DNA of 64,000 nt, taken from the NCBI GenBank assembly GCA_017512365.1, contig JAFWGQ010000004.1:81691-145690 (forward strand), read 5' to 3'. Below are positions 7,720-14,544 of this stretch, piece by piece. The translations under genes were made by a program, and so were the position numbers. The DNA is from Mogibacterium sp. Its GTDB lineage: Bacteria > Bacillota > Clostridia > Peptostreptococcales > Anaerovoracaceae. The notes beneath the pieces were generated by a model, which saw only the letters and a list, made by a program, of their open reading frames with translations, made no database searches and had not been told where the DNA came from. Numbering within the stretch: position 1 is the first letter of the stretch; the number at the start of each line of letters is the position of its first letter.

Positions 7720-8535
7720 TCAGTCTGTCACAAGGTATACAGTCACGCAGTTCGGCCTGTCGAAATCCTTGCGTCCCATCCCGCGTCCGATACTGATGTT
7801 CTGTTTCTCCCCGGTCTCTTTATAAGCCGTGCCGAACTCGGTGCCGAAGTATTTGAGGAGCGCTGCGCCCGTCGGTGTGCAGAGCTCTCCCTGTACTTCC
7901 CCTCCGTACACCGGAAGGCCCGCCAGTATGTTCGCAGTGGCAGGCGCCGGCACAGGAAGCACTCCGTGTGCGCATTTCACAAAGCCCGCACCGACATGGA
8001 TGTCCGAAACGATGACGGCATCCGGAGCGATCTCATCCATCAGCATGCAGACGGCAGCTGCATCGGCGACCGCATCCATGCTTCCGACCTCGTGGAAGTG
8101 CACCTCATGTACGGGCTCATCGTGTGCCGTGCTCTCGGCTTCGGCTATGATCTCGTACACGCCGGTCACATCCTCTTTTATGCTTTCGGGGATCTTCAGG
8201 GAATGGATGATATCCTCGATATCTCCGAGAGTGTGATGTGCGTGGCTGCGGTCGTGGTCATGGACGTGGTCGTGAGTGTGCCCGTGTCCGTGAGCATATG
8301 CCTCTTCGCCGCTCACATCTTCGGTCACCTCCTCTTCACCGTTATATGTCACCGTGACATGCGTGCCACTGACGCCGCACTTCACGCTGTCTTCGGCCTC
8401 ATATCTTATGCCGGGTATGCCTGCAGCGTTCAGCATCGCAAGCGCCTTTTCCCTGTCAGGCATGAGCTCGAGCAGAGCTCCGGTCAGCATGTCGCCGGCG
8501 GCTCCCATGCTGCAGTCGATATACAGTCTCTTCAT
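7720..8535 (-). CDS. larC1: Nickel-pincer cofactor cyclometallase LarC, N-terminal part (LarC1)
   Basis: 271 residues. The start YIDCSMGAAGDMLTGAL is the diagnostic LarC N-terminus. A histidine-rich insert (HGHGHTHDHVHDHDRSHAHH, about residues 82-101) could bind nickel, and HEVHFHEVGSMDAVAD carries further conserved His/Glu residues. The chain ends with GMGRKDFDRPN, exactly where full-length LarC would continue into the NIDDM block found in the next gene. The second part lies in the other frame (needs +1). It follows larB after 23 bases. Confidence 0.92.
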   Translation of the reverse strand: MKRLYIDCSMGAAGDMLTGALLELMPDREKALAMLNAAGIPGIRYEAEDSVKCGVSGTHVTVTYNGEEEVTEDVSGEEAYAHGHGHTHDHVHDHDRSHAHHTLGDIEDIIHSLKIPESIKEDVTGVYEIIAEAESTAHDEPVHEVHFHEVGSMDAVADAAAVCMLMDEIAPDAVIVSDIHVGAGFVKCAHGVLPVPAPATANILAGLPVYGGEVQGELCTPTGAALLKYFGTEFGTAYKETGEKQNISIGRGMGRKDFDRPNCVTVYLVTD

Positions 8536-8558
8536 TTCTGTGATCCCTCTTTAAGTCC

Positions 8559-9338
8559 TCAGTCCCTCTTTTTCATATGGTTGATCTGATGTGCCAGATA
8601 GCCGGCGCCGAATCCGTTGTCTATGTTGACTACGGCCACTCCGCTCGCGCATGAATTGAGCATGGAAAGAAGCGCCGCAAGGCCGTCGAACGCAGCACCG
8701 TATCCGACGCTCGTAGGCACTGCGATGACCGGGCAGTCCGCCATACCGCCGACCACGCTCGCAAGAGCGCCTTCCATGCCGGCGATCGCTATGATCACGC
8801 TGGCCTTCATTATCTCTTCCCTGCTGTCCATCAGCCTGTGTATGCCGGCCACTCCCACATCGTAGAGCCTCACGACCTCGTTGCCGAGGGCTTCGCATGT
8901 GATGGCCGCCTCTTCGGCTACCGGTATATCGCTCGTGCCTCCCGTTGCGATGACGACGCGGCCGAGCCCCGATGGCTCAGGCACATCGCCGGTCACGGCT
9001 ATCCTCGCCTTTTCATGGTAGCTGTACTTCAGGCCGAGGTCGCTGATGCCGGCCTCCACCCCGGCGCTCTTGTCAGCGCTGAGCCTGGTGATGAGTATGC
9101 AGCTCTGTCCGGCGGCCGCCATGGATCGTACGATGCCTTCGATCTGCTCTGCAGTCTTGCTCTCGCCGTATATGACCTCAGCAACGCCCTGGCGCAGCTT
9201 TCTGTGCAGATCGACCTTCGCGTAGCCTATGTCTTCATACGGCTTGAGTCTCAGATGCGTCACGGCATCATCGGCGCTCATCGCACCGCTCTCGACAGCT
9301 TTGAGTATCTCATGTATGTCCATGTCTTTTGTCTTCAT
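8559..9338 (-). CDS. larB: Pyridinium-3,5-biscarboxylic acid mononucleotide synthase LarB
   Basis: 259 residues. LarB carboxylates and hydrolyses nicotinic acid adenine dinucleotide in the first step of nickel-pincer nucleotide synthesis. The C-terminal half is an AIR-carboxylase (PurE)-like domain: GGTSDIPVAEEA, YDVGVAGIHRL, AGMEGALASVVGG and PTSVGYGAAF are the family blocks; NIDNGFGAG closes it. The N-terminal 90 or so residues are the usual LarB helical part. The gene sits 26 bases after larE and 23 before larC1, in the order larE-B-C1-C2. Confidence 0.94.
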   Translation of the reverse strand: MKTKDMDIHEILKAVESGAMSADDAVTHLRLKPYEDIGYAKVDLHRKLRQGVAEVIYGESKTAEQIEGIVRSMAAAGQSCILITRLSADKSAGVEAGISDLGLKYSYHEKARIAVTGDVPEPSGLGRVVIATGGTSDIPVAEEAAITCEALGNEVVRLYDVGVAGIHRLMDSREEIMKASVIIAIAGMEGALASVVGGMADCPVIAVPTSVGYGAAFDGLAALLSMLNSCASGVAVVNIDNGFGAGYLAHQINHMKKRD

Positions 9339-9364
9339 TTTCCGTATCCGTTACTGCTCATGTA

Positions 9365-10108
9365 TCATCTTGGCGCCGGATCGATCCTGACATCTCCGTA
9401 CAGGTCTCCGATCGCCGCCCTAAGCTCTTCGCTCCGCCTCACCGCATCAGCGTGCTGGTCAGCCGCGATCTGGACCAGAGCGTCATTCCCTCTCATCCTT
9501 ACGCGGAAGTCCCTGAAGCCCATATCAAAGAGCCTCGACTCAGCCTCTTCGGTGATCCTCAGTTTTTCAGCTGTGATGCGTTCTCCTGCGCCTATCCTCG
9601 TGGCAAGGCAGGCATAGGCCGGCTTGTCCCAGACATCGAGCCCGAGTTCCCTGGCTCTCAGCCTTATCTCATCCTTGGTGATGCCGCACTCCCGAAGCGG
9701 CGATCTGACGCCCAGCTCTCCGAGAGCCCTGAATCCCGGCCTGTCGGATACATCATCCGAAGCGTTCGTTCCGTCACAGACTGTCTCATATCCGTCAGCT
9801 TTCGCGACCCTGAGTATCTCACCCATTATCAGCTGCTTGCAGTGATAGCATCTGTCAGGAGGATTCGAAGCGACCTTCTCACAGGAGAGCACATCGGCTT
9901 CGATCTCTGTAAGATCCGCTCCCACGGCCTTTGCAAGCCTCCGCGCGTCCTCCCTCTCGAACTCAGGCTGGAACTGCGACTTCACATAGTATGCTTTAAC
10001 ATCAGCTCCGCTTCCGACCGCCTCGGCCAGAAGATACGCCGAATCGACTCCGCCTGAGAAAGCTATGGCGATCTTACTTTTCTTTTCAAAGAAGTCCTTT
10101 GTTCCCAT
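9365..10108 (-). CDS. larE: Sulfur transferase LarE (pincer nucleotide sulfur donor)
   Basis: 247 residues. LarE adenylates the dicarboxylate nucleotide and installs sulfur. It has the PP-loop FSGGVDS (about residues 17-23), the CYHCK motif (about 87-91) and PAYACLATRIGAGE (Cys about 167), a position that may match the sacrificial cysteine of the L. plantarum enzyme, or be part of a cluster site; I cannot align to tell. It is the first gene of the lar run. A TATAAT box ends only eight bases before ATG 10108 and no Shine-Dalgarno site is present, so the message may be leaderless. No larA (lactate racemase) gene is in the window. Confidence 0.92.
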   Translation of the reverse strand: MGTKDFFEKKSKIAIAFSGGVDSAYLLAEAVGSGADVKAYYVKSQFQPEFEREDARRLAKAVGADLTEIEADVLSCEKVASNPPDRCYHCKQLIMGEILRVAKADGYETVCDGTNASDDVSDRPGFRALGELGVRSPLRECGITKDEIRLRARELGLDVWDKPAYACLATRIGAGERITAEKLRITEEAESRLFDMGFRDFRVRMRGNDALVQIAADQHADAVRRSEELRAAIGDLYGDVRIDPAPR

Positions 10109-10116
10109 GAAGAGAT

Positions 10117-10145
10117 ATTATACTTTTTGCATCTTCTTTTCTACA
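10117..10145 (-). promoter_or_regulatory. Promoter of the lar operon, possibly giving a leaderless mRNA
   Basis: Minus strand: perfect -10 TATAAT (10117-10122), 17-bp spacer, weak -35 TGTAGA (10140-10145). Only eight bases separate the -10 from the larE ATG, so the predicted start falls on or one to two bases before the start codon. Confidence 0.5.
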
Positions 10146-10308
10146 GTATGCTCCATTTATGTTTCTATTGCCTCTTCCGGAAGACCGGAATACAAGCGGA
10201 CATCACTTAAAACAGCCTGAAAAAGGAATGTGTCAGTATTGTGAACAAAAACAAAAAATCAAGAACTATTTTGTTTTCTTTTAATACATTAAGATTGCCC
10301 CAAAACTA

Positions 10309-10337
10309 TTGCATTATTGTTTTTGTCGAAGTACAAT
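10309..10337 (+). promoter_or_regulatory. Promoter of the 10.3-10.6 kb RNA gene
   Basis: -35 TTGCAT (10309-10314), 17-bp spacer, -10 TACAAT (10332-10337). A short inverted repeat GTAC-AATGT-GTAC overlaps the -10. No coding frame follows, only the structured RNA. Confidence 0.6.
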
Positions 10338-10343
10338 GTGTAC

Positions 10344-10600
10344 AACAAGAAAGCAAACCAAGAACGGAGGACAGACCAATGGGAACATTTGAGAAAGGGG
10401 CTGTCTCGGTATAGAAGCACTGCAAAGGCTGGCCTGCTTACAGGCACCCGGAGGTGAAGAAATACGGGACACCAGATAAAGATCAGCAGTTAGCTGACCG
10501 GTGACAGCCTCGAAACACACAGACAAAAGCAAATCTTCTATACAACTTAATAAAAGAAGTAACGAGGGACGGGCGCAAGGCCCGTCCCCATTTTGTTATT
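10344..10600 (+). ncRNA. Structured non-coding RNA, about 255 nt, family unassigned (raiA-like candidate)
   Basis: This 548-base gap between larE and asd has no convincing reading frame, but it holds a complete RNA gene on the plus strand: promoter, folded body and terminator. Visible helices include GGACAG/CTGTCT (about 10368-10405), GCCTG-CTTA-CAGGC (10437-10450), CACC-CGGA-GGTG (10447-10458), TCAGC-AGTTA-GCTGA (about 10484-10498) and a hairpin CTTCT/AGAAG before the terminator. GGGGCTGTC near 10397-10405 could instead pair with GACAGCCTC near 10503, so two folds compete or a long closing helix forms. It lacks the marks of RNase P, tmRNA, SRP or common riboswitches, and its ends do not pair as in 6S RNA. 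The size and ornate hairpin set remind me of the raiA-motif RNA of Firmicutes, but I cannot confirm this. Confidence 0.6.
10566..10600 (+). terminator. Terminator of the RNA gene
   Basis: GGGACGGGC and GCCCGTCCC form a 9-bp GC-rich stem with a small GCAAG loop, followed by CATTTTGTTATTTT on the plus strand. On the minus strand no T tract follows, so it serves the plus-strand RNA rather than asd. Confidence 0.75.
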
Positions 10601-10656
10601 TTCATATGTGTCCCGCTTCCGGACGCCTGAACACCGCGCACGGCTTTGCAGACGTT

Positions 10657-11691
10657 TTATTTTATAAGAAGTTCCGCGATCTGGACCGCGTTGGTCGCCG
10701 CGCCCTTGCGCACCTGGTCGCCGCAGCACCAGAGATTGATGCCGTTGTCGTTCACGAGGTCGCGTCTTATCCTTCCGACAAATACGATGTCCTGATTTGA
10801 GGTCAGAAGAGGCATAGGATAGATCTTTTCGTCCGGTTCGTCATAAAGTCTTGCGCCGGGTGCCTCCGAGACCGCCTTCCTCACATCGTCCAGGCTGAGC
10901 CTTTCCTTCGTGATGACGTTTATCGACACCGCGTGCGATCTTTCGACAGGGACTCTTACACACGTGCAGCTCACCCTGAGTTCAGGCTGGTGCATTATCT
11001 TGCGTCCCTCGTTCTGCAGCTTCATCTCTTCTGATGAATAAAGGTTTTCGCCGAAGCCTCCGATCTGAGGGATCACGTTGTACGCGATCTGGTACTGGAA
11101 GACCTTCGGGTCGATGTCCGCTCCGTATGAGTTGCCCTTGCCGCCTTCTTCTCTTGCTTTCAGTATGGCCGCGGACTGATCGTACATCTCCTTCGGGCCG
11201 GCTGCTCCCGCGCCGCTTGTCGCCTGATATGACGAAGCGTAGATCCCTTCTATCTCAGACAGTCTGTTGATGGCATTGATCGCGACCAGTGAGATTATGG
11301 TAGTGCAGTTCGGGTTGCTGATGATGCCGCTGTTCCACTCCACATCCTCAGGATTGATCTCCGGCACCACGAGAGGCACCTCGGGATCGAGCCTGAATGC
11401 GGACGAGTTGTCCACGAAAACGGCTCCGGCTGCCTTGATGTGAGGAGCCATCGCTTCCGCTATGTCGTTTTCGGAAGCGCCGAGCACTATGTCGAGCCCG
11501 TCGAAAGCAGTCTCGCATGTCCTTGCCACTTTTACATCTCCGAACGGTGTCGAAAGGACTTTGCCCTCCGATCTTTCGCTCGCAAGGCATCTGAGTTCGC
11601 CTACAGGGAACTCCCTCTCGCCCAGCACCTTTATCATTTCCTGTCCGACCGCTCCGGTCGCGCCCATCACACCTATGTTATACTTTTTCAT
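10657..11691 (-). CDS. asd: Aspartate-semialdehyde dehydrogenase
   Basis: 344 residues. It reduces aspartyl phosphate to aspartate semialdehyde with NADPH, the branch point to lysine, methionine and threonine. The N-terminal Rossmann motif is VMGATGAVGQEM; the catalytic cysteine is in ISNPNCTTI (Cys about 127), and the TSGAGAAGP and RVPVERSHA segments match the substrate-binding region. It lies 23 bases after lysC and ends the hom-lysC-asd run. Confidence 0.96.
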   Translation of the reverse strand: MKKYNIGVMGATGAVGQEMIKVLGEREFPVGELRCLASERSEGKVLSTPFGDVKVARTCETAFDGLDIVLGASENDIAEAMAPHIKAAGAVFVDNSSAFRLDPEVPLVVPEINPEDVEWNSGIISNPNCTTIISLVAINAINRLSEIEGIYASSYQATSGAGAAGPKEMYDQSAAILKAREEGGKGNSYGADIDPKVFQYQIAYNVIPQIGGFGENLYSSEEMKLQNEGRKIMHQPELRVSCTCVRVPVERSHAVSINVITKERLSLDDVRKAVSEAPGARLYDEPDEKIYPMPLLTSNQDIVFVGRIRRDLVNDNGINLWCCGDQVRKGAATNAVQIAELLIK

Positions 11692-11714
11692 CGTTCTTCC
11701 CTTCTGTCATGTTC

Positions 11715-13040
11715 CTACTTCGCGAAGCTCTCATAGAGCACCCTCACTGCTCTTTCGAAGTCCTCGTTATACACTCCTATCATGATGTTGATCTCGTCAG
11801 CGCCCTGCTCTATCGTCCTGATATTGATCCTGTTGTCTCCAAGCGCCTTGAATATCTTGCCGGAAATGCCCGTCCTGTACGCCATCTGGCGCCCGACTAT
11901 GGCTATCAGGCTGATCCCCTCGGTCAGGTCGCAGCTGTCGATCTCTTCGAATTCCTCAAGCTCGTGCATGAGCTCGTGCTTTCTCGTCTTTATGCTCTCG
12001 CTCGGGAACACCACTGAGAAGCTGTCCACGCCGCTCGGGATCTGCTCCACCGGTATGCCGTAGCGGTCAAAGAGCTCGAGCACCTGTCTCAGGAGTCCGA
12101 TCTTGGCCTCCCCTATCCTGCTCTTATATACGTTTATGATCGAGAAGTTCCTCTTGCCGGCGATACCGGTAATGAACCTTTCGTTCTCCTCTTCGAGCTC
12201 GTCCTCAAAATTCTCCCTGATGATGGTTCCCGGATCCTCAGGATCGTTGGTGTTGCGGATATTGACAGGTATGTCCTTTCGCCTCACCGGGAACACGGTG
12301 TCCTCGTGGAGCACCGAGGCTCCCATGTAGCTGAGTTCCCTCAGTTCGTCATAAGTAACTCTTGCGATCGTCTTCGGGTCCTTTACTATCCTCGGATCGA
12401 CCATGAGTATTCCCGACACGTCCGTCCAGTTCTCGTAAACATCGGCATCAAGATACGCCGCCGCGAGAGCTCCCGTGATGTCAGAGCCGCCTCTCGGGAA
12501 CACGTGGACCTCGCCGTTCGGGAAGGTCCCGTAGAAGCCGGGCGTAACTATATGCCTGTAGATCCCCTTGAGTTCTTTCAGCTTTGCCTCGGATGCTTCG
12601 GCATCGACCCTTCCGTCATATCCGAAGCGGAGCCAGTCCGCAGCGTCAACGAATTCGTACCCGAGGTATTCGGCCATCAGCATCGCGCTGAAGCACTCTC
12701 CCCTCGATACGATGAAGTCGACAGAAGTGTTTTTATCGACCTTCGTGAAAGTCTCGTCTATGACCTTTGCTATGTCCGTACTGAGGCCGCACTCCTTCTG
12801 TATCTCCGTGAACCTGTCCCTGACCATTGTCAGTACAGTGTCATATGCCACTCCATAGCGTATGTGGGCGTGTATGAGATAGAGAAGGTCCGTGATCTTG
12901 TTGTCATCGCTCTTCCTCTTGCCGGGAGCAGACACCACGACCACTTCGCGGGCCCTGTCGTATTCGACTATCTCCTTTACCTTTGCGAACTGCGAACTGT
13001 CAGACAGGCTCGATCCGCCGAATTTCAAAACTTTAAGCAT
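11715..13040 (-). CDS. lysC: Aspartate kinase
   Basis: 441 residues with start ATG 13040. The open frame extends 58 codons upstream, but the family begins with KVLKFGGSSL, which lies at residues 3-12 of the chosen start, and AAGGAAAA precedes that ATG. Kinase blocks: KFGGSS, SAPGKRKSDD, SRGECFSA, FPRGGSDITGA. The last 150 or so residues form two ACT domains (AIVGRQMAYRTGI is part of one), so feedback control by lysine or threonine is expected. It starts 17 bases after hom stops. Confidence 0.95.
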   Translation of the reverse strand: MLKVLKFGGSSLSDSSQFAKVKEIVEYDRAREVVVVSAPGKRKSDDNKITDLLYLIHAHIRYGVAYDTVLTMVRDRFTEIQKECGLSTDIAKVIDETFTKVDKNTSVDFIVSRGECFSAMLMAEYLGYEFVDAADWLRFGYDGRVDAEASEAKLKELKGIYRHIVTPGFYGTFPNGEVHVFPRGGSDITGALAAAYLDADVYENWTDVSGILMVDPRIVKDPKTIARVTYDELRELSYMGASVLHEDTVFPVRRKDIPVNIRNTNDPEDPGTIIRENFEDELEEENERFITGIAGKRNFSIINVYKSRIGEAKIGLLRQVLELFDRYGIPVEQIPSGVDSFSVVFPSESIKTRKHELMHELEEFEEIDSCDLTEGISLIAIVGRQMAYRTGISGKIFKALGDNRINIRTIEQGADEINIMIGVYNEDFERAVRVLYESFAK

Positions 13041-13057
13041 TGGTTTTTCCTTTTCTT

Positions 13058-14221
13058 TTATTCTGCAAGCGCCGCGAAGAACATGTCTTTGCCCTTCTCC
13101 TTGCGGTGATGTCCCATGGCGTGCATGTCTCCGACCTTTATCGGCTTCGAGATGCAGTAGTATATCCCGTCTCTTTCTTCGAATGTGTCGATCAGCGGCT
13201 CGATGTGTTCGCACATCCTGTCGTGCCTGATATAGTACCTTCTGACCGCTTCGCTGTTGTCGGCTCTCAGGCCGGAAGCCGCTGCCGGGATCTCCATCTC
13301 CTTTCCGTCGCGTATATCCAGCACATCCTGTATCACGGACTGTCCCGTCGGATACATGCCTGCGCCCTGTCCGTAGAAGCTCTGTGTGCCGATATTTTCA
13401 GCCGTCAGCGTGATCAGGTTGTTGTTGGTCTTTACATTGGCCTCAAGGGAATCCTTCCCGAACGCCGCGGGCTCGACGCTGACCTCGATCGCATCTCCCT
13501 TCTTCACGGCACTCATCATGAGCCTGCATACCAGGCCTTTCTCCTTAAGGTACGCGATATCGCAGGCCTTGATGGTATCTATGCCATAGCACGGGACTTC
13601 CTCCTCCGTGACAGCGGCATCGAATGCGAGGTTCGTGCTGATCACGGTCTTTCTCAGAGTGTCGGTGCCTTCGATATCCGATGAAGGATCGGCCTCGGCA
13701 TAACCGAGCTCCTGCGCGTTCCTGAGCATATCTCCGAAATCCGCTCCCTTGTCATGCATCGCGTCGAGTATGTAATTGCATGTGCCGTTCACTATGCCCC
13801 TGACCGATGTGATGCTGTCAGCTCTCTTCGTCCTGAGGAGGTTGAACAGCCACGGTATGCCGCCTCCGACAGCCGATGTGAATCTCAGCCTGACTCCGTT
13901 TTTTTCGGCCTCTTCCATAAGCTCCTTATAGCATGCGCTTATGAGATTCTTGTTGGGAGTCACGACGTGCTTGCCGGCCCTGAGACATTTTAGGACATAT
14001 TCTCTTGCAGGCTCGATGCCGCCCATCGACTCGATGACGAGTTCGATCTCGGGATCGCCTGTGATGTCATCGATATCCGCTGTGATGATATCGTTCAGAT
14101 ATTCATAGCCTTCCCTGCCGTGCCTTGCGAGTATCCTCTTTACTTCGATGCCGCCCGCTGTCTTCGCTTCTTCGCAGGCACCGCTCCCAACAGTGCCGAA
14201 TCCCATTATTGCTATCTTCAT
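13058..14221 (-). CDS. hom: Homoserine dehydrogenase
   Basis: 387 residues. It reduces aspartate semialdehyde to homoserine. The N-terminal NAD(P) site is MGFGTVGSG, and the catalytic region carries VNGTCNYIL and AEADPSSDIEGTDTLRK. The C-terminus is shorter than in forms with a full ACT domain (about 430 residues), so if regulatory it is a reduced version. ATG 14221 has AAAGGAAA ahead of it. The gene heads hom-lysC-asd and is divergent from thrC; a 159-bp palindromic repeat starts 24 bases upstream inside the predicted leader. Confidence 0.95.
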   Translation of the reverse strand: MKIAIMGFGTVGSGACEEAKTAGGIEVKRILARHGREGYEYLNDIITADIDDITGDPEIELVIESMGGIEPAREYVLKCLRAGKHVVTPNKNLISACYKELMEEAEKNGVRLRFTSAVGGGIPWLFNLLRTKRADSITSVRGIVNGTCNYILDAMHDKGADFGDMLRNAQELGYAEADPSSDIEGTDTLRKTVISTNLAFDAAVTEEEVPCYGIDTIKACDIAYLKEKGLVCRLMMSAVKKGDAIEVSVEPAAFGKDSLEANVKTNNNLITLTAENIGTQSFYGQGAGMYPTGQSVIQDVLDIRDGKEMEIPAAASGLRADNSEAVRRYYIRHDRMCEHIEPLIDTFEERDGIYYCISKPIKVGDMHAMGHHRKEKGKDMFFAALAE

Positions 14222-14244
14222 TTTCCTTTTTCCTTTTTTCAGTT

Positions 14245-14403
14245 GGCATGCAGTTATATATGCCCGAGCTGGACTCTGCGGCAGCCGGTGCTTAACGATT
14301 GACGAGCGGGATCGTCAGAATTCCGCGAAGTCAGAGTTTAGCACCGCTGCGTTAAGCCGCAGGAGGCGCGAGCCGTGCCCGAGGGCAGATATAACTGCAT
14401 GCC
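14245..14403 (+). repeat. 159-bp palindromic element with 21-bp terminal inverted repeats (MITE-like)
   Basis: The ends match as inverted repeats with one mismatch: GGCATGCAGTTATATATGCCC at 14245-14265 and its complement at 14383-14403. Inside, further nested pairs occur: CTGCGGC/GCCGCAG, GGTGCTTAAC/GTTTAGCACC and GACGA/TCGTC. No open frame is inside and no T tract follows on either strand, so it is neither a gene nor a simple terminator. It fills about half of the 323-base gap between hom and thrC and would be transcribed as the hom leader. Flanking direct repeats were not obvious. Confidence 0.7.
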
Positions 14404-14446
14404 TCTTTGTGCGCGATATAAAAACACTTGTCTTTCAAACGCGATT

Positions 14447-14475
14447 AATGTATCATACAAAAGGCGTTTTTTCAA
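14447..14475 (-). promoter_or_regulatory. Likely promoter of hom-lysC-asd
   Basis: Minus strand: -35 TTGAAA (14470-14475), 17-bp spacer, -10 TACATT (14447-14452). Transcripts would have a leader of about 215-225 bases containing the palindromic element. Confidence 0.5.
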
Positions 14476-14544
14476 CACTTAGCGCCAATTACGGGAAATT
14501 ATAGCACAATAAAGGGCCATCAGAGGAACACAAAAGGAATAATT

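Noticed and set aside
7680-7722. UGA of larC1 as a selenocysteine codon
   Set aside because: Reading through gives 13 unrelated codons and another TGA; the LarC continuation lies in the +1 frame instead.
7384-8589. 401-residue frame opposite larC1/larC2
   Set aside because: Mirror frame of two recognised genes, no domain, no ribosome site.
10314-10532. 72-residue minus-strand frame in the larE-asd gap
   Set aside because: No ribosome site, unlikely composition, and it overlaps a promoter-RNA-terminator unit on the other strand.
10344-10600. 6S, SRP, RNase P or tmRNA gene
   Set aside because: Ends do not pair as in 6S, and the hallmark sequences of the other three are missing.
13041-13214. 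58-codon N-terminal extension of aspartate kinase
   Set aside because: It overlaps hom and lacks family similarity; ATG 13040 with AAGGAAAA fits the conserved start.
14222-14544. T-box or lysine riboswitch before hom or thrC
   Set aside because: No T-box sequence or lysine-box motifs were seen; the structure is a simple foldback.
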